From: Aquariibacter sp964433315
Lineage (GTDB): Bacteria; Pseudomonadota; Gammaproteobacteria; Burkholderiales; Burkholderiaceae_C
Direction of reading: 5' to 3'
Assembly: GCA_964433315.1 (NCBI GenBank)
Contig: CAYSQO010000001.1
Location: 1-64,000, forward strand
DNA length: 64,000 nucleotides
Shown here: positions 59,134 to 64,000 of the stretch, in pieces
Numbering within the stretch: the stretch's first letter is position 1
Layout of the letters: each line of letters opens with the position of its first letter
Position numbers and translations under genes: made by a program
Notes under the pieces: generated by a model
Databases searched by the model: none
What the model saw: only the letters and a program-made list of their open reading frames with translations
What the model was told of the DNA's origin: nothing

Positions 59134-59661
59134 TCAAGCGCCGCGCCCCGGGCGCATGCGCCCGAGCAGGCCGTCGCGGAGTACGAACTGGTGGTAAAGC
59201 GCCGCCACCACGTGCAATGCCACCAGGCCCATCGCCAGCTTGGCGACCAGGCCGTGCACCGTGCGCGGGGTGTAGGCCCTGAAGTCCGACGGCAGCACGC
59301 CGCTGCCGAACACAGCCTCGAGCAGGCCGCTTTGCAGGGCCAGCGTGGCGCCGCTGAAGGCCATCAGCAATACCGCGACGTTCAAGGCAAGGTGACCGAG
59401 TCGGACGATGCGGTCGCCGGGTTGTGCGGGCGCGATCGGATGGCGCCGGCGCAGCACGATGCGCACGATCACGAGCAGGCCGGCCAAGGCGCCGACGAGC
59501 AAGTGGATGCGCAGGTTGCCGATTTTCTGCGCATCGTTGGGCAGGGCCTCAAGCACGAAAGTGCCGGTCAACAGCAGGAAGATCACTGCCGCGGCGGCCA
59601 GCCAGTGCACGGCCACCTGGCGAGTGGTGTAGCGAAATGCGGTGTGGCGAGACGATGTCAT
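59134..59661 (-). CDS. Cytochrome b561 family protein
   Basis: A 175-residue membrane protein with four helices and the usual His ligands: TTRQVAVHWLAAAAVIFLLL, NLRIHLLVGALAGLLVIVRI and TVHGLVAKLAMGLVALHVVA, ending with LYHQFVLRDGLLGRM. Bacterial b561 proteins move electrons between quinol and an acceptor, for example superoxide (CybB). Its ATG overlaps the stop of the outer-membrane factor gene, so it is translated with the exporter operon; what it adds to the exporter is unclear. Confidence 0.85.
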   Translation of the reverse strand: MTSSRHTAFRYTTRQVAVHWLAAAAVIFLLLTGTFVLEALPNDAQKIGNLRIHLLVGALAGLLVIVRIVLRRRHPIAPAQPGDRIVRLGHLALNVAVLLMAFSGATLALQSGLLEAVFGSGVLPSDFRAYTPRTVHGLVAKLAMGLVALHVVAALYHQFVLRDGLLGRMRPGRGA

Positions 59662-61172
59662 GGTTGCACCTCAAGGGCTCGAAGGGAAACGGTGGCCTGT
59701 GCATCGGCCTGGCCATGCGCCACGGGGTCGCCGGCCAGCGCCGCGCTGAGGGCCACGGTGTCGACGAGGCGTTGGGCTTGCGCGGCGACCAGGCCACTGC
59801 GCGCCTGCAGCAGCAATTGATCGGCCACCAGCAGCTGGACCGGGCTGGCCGCACCGGCGCGGTACTGGCGCTGCGCCACCCGGTGCTGCGCTTCGGCCGC
59901 CTGCACGCTGCGAGCGAGCGCGGCCAGCGCCTGGGCATCGTGCTCCACGGCGCGCAGCGCGTCGGCGACGTTGCGCAGTGCGTCGAGCACCACGCGCTGA
60001 TAGTTGGCCGTCGCGACATCGAGCGCCGCCTGCGCGGCGCGCCGCTCGGCCGGGAGGCCGGCGTTGAACAGTGGCTGGCTCAGCTGGCCGACCACGTTCC
60101 ACACCGCCGCCGCGCCGCCGAACAGCGCCGATGTCGTCAGCGCCTGGCTTCCCAGGCTGGCACTCAGGTTGAGTTGCGGGTACTGGCGCGCGAAGGTCAC
60201 CCCCAGTTCGGCGTGGGCCGCTCGCAACCCGGCTTCGGCAGCCAGGATGTCCGGCCGCCGACGAGCCCACTCTGACGGGACGGAGACGGGCAGGCGATCC
60301 GGCAAGCTGAACTCGGCCAGCGTGAAGGCGGGCACGCCCTGCGCCGGCGGTCGGCCTGCCAGAACGGCCAGCAGGTGCTCGGCCTGCTGCATCTGCCTGT
60401 GCATCTGGGGCAGCCCGGCGCGGGTCAGTTCGGCCTGCGCGGTGAGTGCGCTCACCTCGTCGGGCGCGGCCTGGCCCAGGCGGGTGCGCACCTCGGCCAG
60501 CCGGACCAGTTCTTCCTGCGCGCGCAGGATGGCCGTCTGGGCGTCGATCTGCGCGGACAGCCGTGCGCGCGTGATCGCCGCGGTGGCCAGGTTGGCGGCC
60601 AGCGCATGGCGGGCCGCAGCCAGTTCGTGCTGGCGAATGTCGGCGCGCGCGCCCAGCGCCTGCAGGCCGCTGTCGATGCCGCCGCCGAAGTCGAAGCGGT
60701 AGCGCACTCCGACGCTGGCGCTGTAGAGGCTGAACTCACGCGTGTCGCCCGGCAGGCCCTGGGCCGCGGGGCTGATCTGCTGGCGCTGGGCGCCGAGGCC
60801 CAGGTCCACCTGCGGCAGCTGGGTCGAACCGGCCTGGGCGGCGTGCAGTTCGCGTGACTGGGCCAGTGCGGCCTGTGCTGCGGCAAGCGTGGGGCTGGCG
60901 CGCAGCGCGTCCTCGACCAGCGCGTCGAGGGCCGGCGATCGCAGCGTGCGCCACCACTGGGCGTCGACCGTACCGTCGACCACCTGCTGGGCATTGCCGA
61001 GCGGGCTGTCTGCTCTGGTGGTGGCCGTTGGCGTAGTGCCGGCCGTGAATCCCGTCACCTCCGGTATACGGGGCGGTTGATAGGGCGGCACTGCGGCACA
61101 GCCGGCCAGCAGCCAGGCAATGGCCGCCGGCACGAGCACAGCGCGAACATTCGGGTACGGGGAGATCGTCAT
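59658..61172 (-). CDS. TolC/NodT-type outer-membrane efflux lipoprotein
   Basis: A 504-residue outer-membrane factor. Its signal ends in a lipobox (AIAWLLAGCAAVPPY), and it has two repeats of the outer-membrane efflux domain, with PLGNAQQVVDGTVDAQWWRT early and RRPDILAAEAGLRAAHAELG and LSASLGSQALTTSALFGG in the second half, typical of NodT-family lipoproteins. It forms the trimeric channel of a tripartite pump; the partner genes directly upstream in the operon encode an ABC ATPase, permease and fusion protein. Confidence 0.9.
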   Translation of the reverse strand: MTISPYPNVRAVLVPAAIAWLLAGCAAVPPYQPPRIPEVTGFTAGTTPTATTRADSPLGNAQQVVDGTVDAQWWRTLRSPALDALVEDALRASPTLAAAQAALAQSRELHAAQAGSTQLPQVDLGLGAQRQQISPAAQGLPGDTREFSLYSASVGVRYRFDFGGGIDSGLQALGARADIRQHELAAARHALAANLATAAITRARLSAQIDAQTAILRAQEELVRLAEVRTRLGQAAPDEVSALTAQAELTRAGLPQMHRQMQQAEHLLAVLAGRPPAQGVPAFTLAEFSLPDRLPVSVPSEWARRRPDILAAEAGLRAAHAELGVTFARQYPQLNLSASLGSQALTTSALFGGAAAVWNVVGQLSQPLFNAGLPAERRAAQAALDVATANYQRVVLDALRNVADALRAVEHDAQALAALARSVQAAEAQHRVAQRQYRAGAASPVQLLVADQLLLQARSGLVAAQAQRLVDTVALSAALAGDPVAHGQADAQATVSLRALEVQP

Positions 61173-61203
61173 GACCGGGTTCCTTGCAGATGTGCGTTCG
61201 AGG

Positions 61204-61920
61204 TCAGGCCAGCTCGATCGCGCGTCCTTCGCCAGCCTCTTCGTGCGTGACGCCGTCGCGGATGTGGTAGATGCGCTTGAAGGTCGGGATGATTTTTTCG
61301 TCGTGGGTGACGACGATGATCGCGGTCTGGTAGCGCAGCGCCATGTCGTTGAGGATGCGGATCACCGCCATCGCGCGTTCGCTGTCCAGCGGTGCGGTGG
61401 GCTCGTCGGCCAGGATCACCGGGGGGTGGTTGACCAGCCCGCGCGCGATGGCCACGCGCTGCTGTTCGCCGCCGGACAATTGCGATGGCATGGCCTTGGC
61501 GCGGTGCTGCACGTCCAGGGCGGTAAGCAGTTCCACCGCCCGTGCCCGGGCCTGCGCGTTGGGCATGCCGGCCAGCATGGGCAGCAGGGCCACGTTGTCG
61601 GTGACATCGAGGAAGGGGATCAGGTACGGCGCCTGGAAGACGAAGCCGATGCGATCACGCCGCAGTGCGCGCAGGTCCCTGACCTGCCAGCGCTCGTCAT
61701 AGATCACCTCCTGGCCCAAGGTCATGCGCCCGGCGGTGGGGTCGATCACCGCGCCCAGGCATTTCAGCAGCGTGCTCTTGCCCGAACCCGACGGCCCGAT
61801 CAGGCCGACAACCTCGCCGGGCGCAACCTTCATGTTGACGCCCTTGAGCGCGTCGACTGCGGTGTCGCCGCTGCCGTAGCGCTTGCGCAGGCCTTCGATG
61901 TGGATGCCTCGGTCTTGCAT
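61204..61920 (-). CDS. ABC exporter ATP-binding subunit (MacB/DevA-like)
   Basis: A 238-residue ATPase with Walker A GPSGSGKSTLLK, Q-loop VFQAPYLIPFL, signature LSGGEQQRVAIARGL, Walker B VILADEPTAPLDSE and the H-loop VTHDEKII. Its DevA/LolD-like length and its FtsX-type permease place it in the MacB-like class of exporters that work with a fusion protein and an outer-membrane factor. It starts 1 bp after the permease stop. Substrate unknown; DevBCA pumps export glycolipids, related pumps export peptides or antibiotics. Confidence 0.93.
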   Translation of the reverse strand: MQDRGIHIEGLRKRYGSGDTAVDALKGVNMKVAPGEVVGLIGPSGSGKSTLLKCLGAVIDPTAGRMTLGQEVIYDERWQVRDLRALRRDRIGFVFQAPYLIPFLDVTDNVALLPMLAGMPNAQARARAVELLTALDVQHRAKAMPSQLSGGEQQRVAIARGLVNHPPVILADEPTAPLDSERAMAVIRILNDMALRYQTAIIVVTHDEKIIPTFKRIYHIRDGVTHEEAGEGRAIELA

Positions 61921-61921
61921 C

Positions 61922-63127
61922 TCAACCTCCGATGGCTTCAGCGGGGTCGACCCGCAGGGCCATGCGGATCGCGATCACACTGGCCAGTGCGCAGATCACC
62001 AGCACCGCGCCGAACCCGAGCACCGAGTCCAGCGGCATCAGCAGCACGTACTTGGGGAACAGCGGCGCGGCGAAGGTGGCGGTGATCTTGCCCACCGCAA
62101 AGCCGATCACCCCGAGCGCCAGCGCCTGCTGCAGGATCATCCAGGCGATGGTGCTGTTGCGCGTGCCGATGAGCTTGAGCACCGCGATCTCGCGGATCTT
62201 GTCCATCGTGAGCGTGTAGATGATGAAGGCCACGATGGCCGCACTCACGGCGGCCAGGATGACGAGGAACATGCCGATCTGCTTGGCCGAGGTGGCAATG
62301 AGCTTGCCGATCAGGATGTCCTCCATGTCGGCGCGCGTATAGACGGTGAGCCGCCTCCAGCGGCGCACCGACTCGGCCACCTCGTCGGGGTCGGCGCCGG
62401 GGCGCAAGCGCACCAGCACGGCATTGACGGTGTTGCTGCTGGTCTGCGACGCGTTGATGGCGGGCAGCAGCCCGGGCACACCGGGCCGGTTGAAGGCCGG
62501 GTTGGCCGCCGTGCGCGCGCGGTTCTGCACGATGGCGTCGTTGTCCTTGAGGAACTGCGCTTCCTGCGCGTCGCGCAGCGGGATGAAGACCATCGGGTCG
62601 CCGCTGGACGACACCATGCGGCGCGTCAGCCCGACGACGGTGTACTCGTTGCGACGGATGCGCACCGTGTCACCGAGCCCGAAACCCGTGGCGATGTCGG
62701 CCATGGCCTCATAGTGGCCGCGCGTGACGCGCCGTCCGGCCACCAGCGCGGGCGGCCAGCCTGGGGACCCCCAGGCCTCGCCGGGCACGATGCCGACCAC
62801 CATGGCCCGCACGTCGCGCCCGCCCTGGCGCACCTGCATCGTGAGGTAGGTGACGTTGGCTGCCTCGGCCACGCCGGGCATGGTGAGCAGCGCGCGCTCG
62901 GTGTCATCGGCGATGCTCGAAGGTTCGGCGTAGGGCCCGAGCGTGTCTCGCTGCACCACCCACAGGTCGGCGCCGCTGTTGTCGAGCAAGGCCTTGCCGT
63001 CGTCGACCATGCCGCGGTAGACGCCTGCCATCACCAGCGTCACGCCCAGGAGCAGCCCCAGGCCCAGGCCGGTGAAGACGAACTTGCCCCAGGCGTGGGC
63101 GATGTCGCGACCGGCCAGGCTGATCAC
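61922..63127 (-). CDS. ABC exporter permease (FtsX/MacB-type)
   Basis: A 401-residue permease with one N-terminal helix (KFVFTGLGLGLLLGVTLVMA), a large periplasmic domain of about 200 residues, and three C-terminal helices (AAVSAAIVAFIIYTLTMDKI; LALGVIGFAVGKITATF; VLGFGAVLVICALASVIAI), the FtsX topology. The final VDPAEAIGG is the classical MacB-type end. GTG start overlaps the stop of the fusion-protein gene (GTGA). It is DevC-like in length. Confidence 0.88.
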   Translation of the reverse strand: MISLAGRDIAHAWGKFVFTGLGLGLLLGVTLVMAGVYRGMVDDGKALLDNSGADLWVVQRDTLGPYAEPSSIADDTERALLTMPGVAEAANVTYLTMQVRQGGRDVRAMVVGIVPGEAWGSPGWPPALVAGRRVTRGHYEAMADIATGFGLGDTVRIRRNEYTVVGLTRRMVSSSGDPMVFIPLRDAQEAQFLKDNDAIVQNRARTAANPAFNRPGVPGLLPAINASQTSSNTVNAVLVRLRPGADPDEVAESVRRWRRLTVYTRADMEDILIGKLIATSAKQIGMFLVILAAVSAAIVAFIIYTLTMDKIREIAVLKLIGTRNSTIAWMILQQALALGVIGFAVGKITATFAAPLFPKYVLLMPLDSVLGFGAVLVICALASVIAIRMALRVDPAEAIGG

Positions 63128-64000
63128 GGCGCGACCCCGGGAATGTGGTCGACCACCTGGATCCGCGAGCGCGCGGTGAGCGGCTTCTCGCTGTGCAGCA
63201 CGATGGCGTCGCCGGCTTTCAGGCCTTGGAGCACCTGCACCTGGCCGTCGAGATCGGCGCGGCCGAGCTTGACCGACACGAAAGTGAGGCTGTCGCCTTG
63301 GGTGGTCCAGACGCCCAACTGCTGGCCTTGCCGCTGCACTGCGGCATTGGGAATCACCGGCCCTGCGGGCAGCGCAGGCAGGTCGACCGTGACCTCGGCA
63401 CGTTCGCCGATCGGAGGCAACTGCAGCGGCACGGCGCTGAAGGCGACCTTGGCCAGCAGTTCCTCGGTCACGGCATCCGCGCGCAGTTCGGTGCGCAGCA
63501 CTTCGCCGTCCAAGGTCTGGCCGCGGCGCGAGCGCAAGGCCACGCGTGCCGGCTGCGCAGCCGCCAAGCCGCCGGCGCTGACCTGGTCGAAACGGGTGTT
63601 GACCCACAGAGACTTCGGATCGACGAGCTCGACGACCGCTTGGCCCGCCACCACGGTGGTGCCGGGCTCGACGTCGCGCGAAGTGACAACGCCTGCCGCC
63701 GGCGCCACCAGACGCAGGCTGCTGCGCTGCGCGCGCAGCGCCTGCAGGTCGGACTGGGCCCGGGACTGATCCTCACGCACGGCGGCCAGTGCGGCGGATG
63801 CGAGCTGCAAATCCTGGCGGCGGGCGGCGAGCAGTTCCTCGCTCGTGGCCCTTTCGGCAAACAACTGTTCATAGCGGCGCGCCTGTGTCTCGGCGTAGGC
63901 GTGGCGCGCCGTCGCATCGGCCAGGGTCGCGGCGGTGCGCTTGACGACGGATTCCTGCGAGCGCAGGCGGTCGTCGCTGTCAACTGGGTCCATCTCTCCG
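63124..64000 (-). CDS. Periplasmic membrane-fusion protein of the ABC exporter, partial
   Basis: The 3' part of a HlyD/DevB-type adaptor; the frame runs past the right edge, so the N-terminal membrane helix and first lipoyl half are missing. Seen are a helical hairpin region (residues about 10-95, VKRTAATLADATARHAYAET), a lipoyl half (LVAPAAGVVTSRDVEPGTTV) and beta-barrel segments (VIPNAAVQRQGQQLGVWTT). The text DPVDSDDRL at the start of the visible part continues upstream without a Met-based start of its own. First gene of the exporter operon. Confidence 0.85.
   Translation of the reverse strand, partial: GEMDPVDSDDRLRSQESVVKRTAATLADATARHAYAETQARRYEQLFAERATSEELLAARRQDLQLASAALAAVREDQSRAQSDLQALRAQRSSLRLVAPAAGVVTSRDVEPGTTVVAGQAVVELVDPKSLWVNTRFDQVSAGGLAAAQPARVALRSRRGQTLDGEVLRTELRADAVTEELLAKVAFSAVPLQLPPIGERAEVTVDLPALPAGPVIPNAAVQRQGQQLGVWTTQGDSLTFVSVKLGRADLDGQVQVLQGLKAGDAIVLHSEKPLTARSRIQVVDHIPGVAP

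Noticed and set aside
1..64000. CRISPR arrays, tRNA, rRNA or insertion sequences
   Set aside because: No evenly spaced direct repeats, cloverleaf sequence, rRNA segments or transposase-like proteins were recognised.

Overview
The window is high-GC DNA with the gene style of a facultatively anaerobic, nitrate-respiring betaproteobacterium, most likely Burkholderiales. The clues are the narK-narK-narK-narGHJI-narXL island, the oxygen-independent ubiquinone genes ubiTUV, class III ribonucleotide reductase and an NsrR/NnrS/hemerythrin nitric-oxide-response group. No rRNA, tRNA, insertion sequence or CRISPR array was seen.

Region 1 (1 to about 22,112) is one end of an integrative and conjugative element or related element. 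It holds a partial TraI_2 (MobH-type) relaxase running off the left edge, an XRE-type regulator, an FlhD/FlhC-like activator pair, and a reverse-strand block: DUF932 protein, Zn-finger/Toprim primase, GHKL ATPase and three small hypotheticals. A forward block follows: DUF1845/AcaB-like protein, AlpA-like protein, a degenerate tyrosine-recombinase-like protein, DUF1173, a LA2681-type HEPN protein as probable cargo, a gp3-like Cys-rich protein, and an SbcD/SbcC-like pair. Several genes here have hairpin leaders, and the 595-bp space before the AlpA-like gene is dense in inverted repeats. The outer boundary probably lies in the gene-free stretch 22,113-22,427, just beyond the 3' end of ubiT.

Region 2 (22.4-34 kb) is chromosomal anaerobic metabolism. 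ubiU-ubiV-ubiT (reverse, translationally coupled) is divergent from nrdD, a separate 74-residue glycyl-radical domain ORF, and nrdG. Two NrdR-like boxes 32 bp apart precede nrdD. Next come NnrS, a class I glutamine amidotransferase, a decayed anion-channel fragment, an HPP-CBS membrane protein, two small proteins and two hemerythrin-type proteins.

Region 3 (34-50.6 kb) is the respiratory nitrate reductase island. A perfect FNR-type box (33,964-33,977) precedes three tandem narK transporters, then narGHJI, a PpiC-type isomerase, a cupin, a SirB2-like protein, the NarX/NarL two-component system and a nitroreductase. A decayed copy of the narL 3' end follows.

Region 4 (50.6-56.4 kb) is a nitrosative-stress group: nsrR-hemerythrin-DsrC-like, divergent from NnrS-DUF2249-ferredoxin-CcoG, and a second DsrC-like gene behind its own palindromic operator. 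Both DsrC-like proteins keep the inner cysteine but carry Trp where the C-terminal active cysteine should be.

Region 5 (56.5-64 kb) holds a thioesterase, an LpxR-like lipid A deacylase, a broken LOG-family gene, a lipoprotein, a cytochrome b561 and a tripartite ABC exporter (outer-membrane factor, ATPase, permease, and a membrane-fusion protein cut by the right edge).
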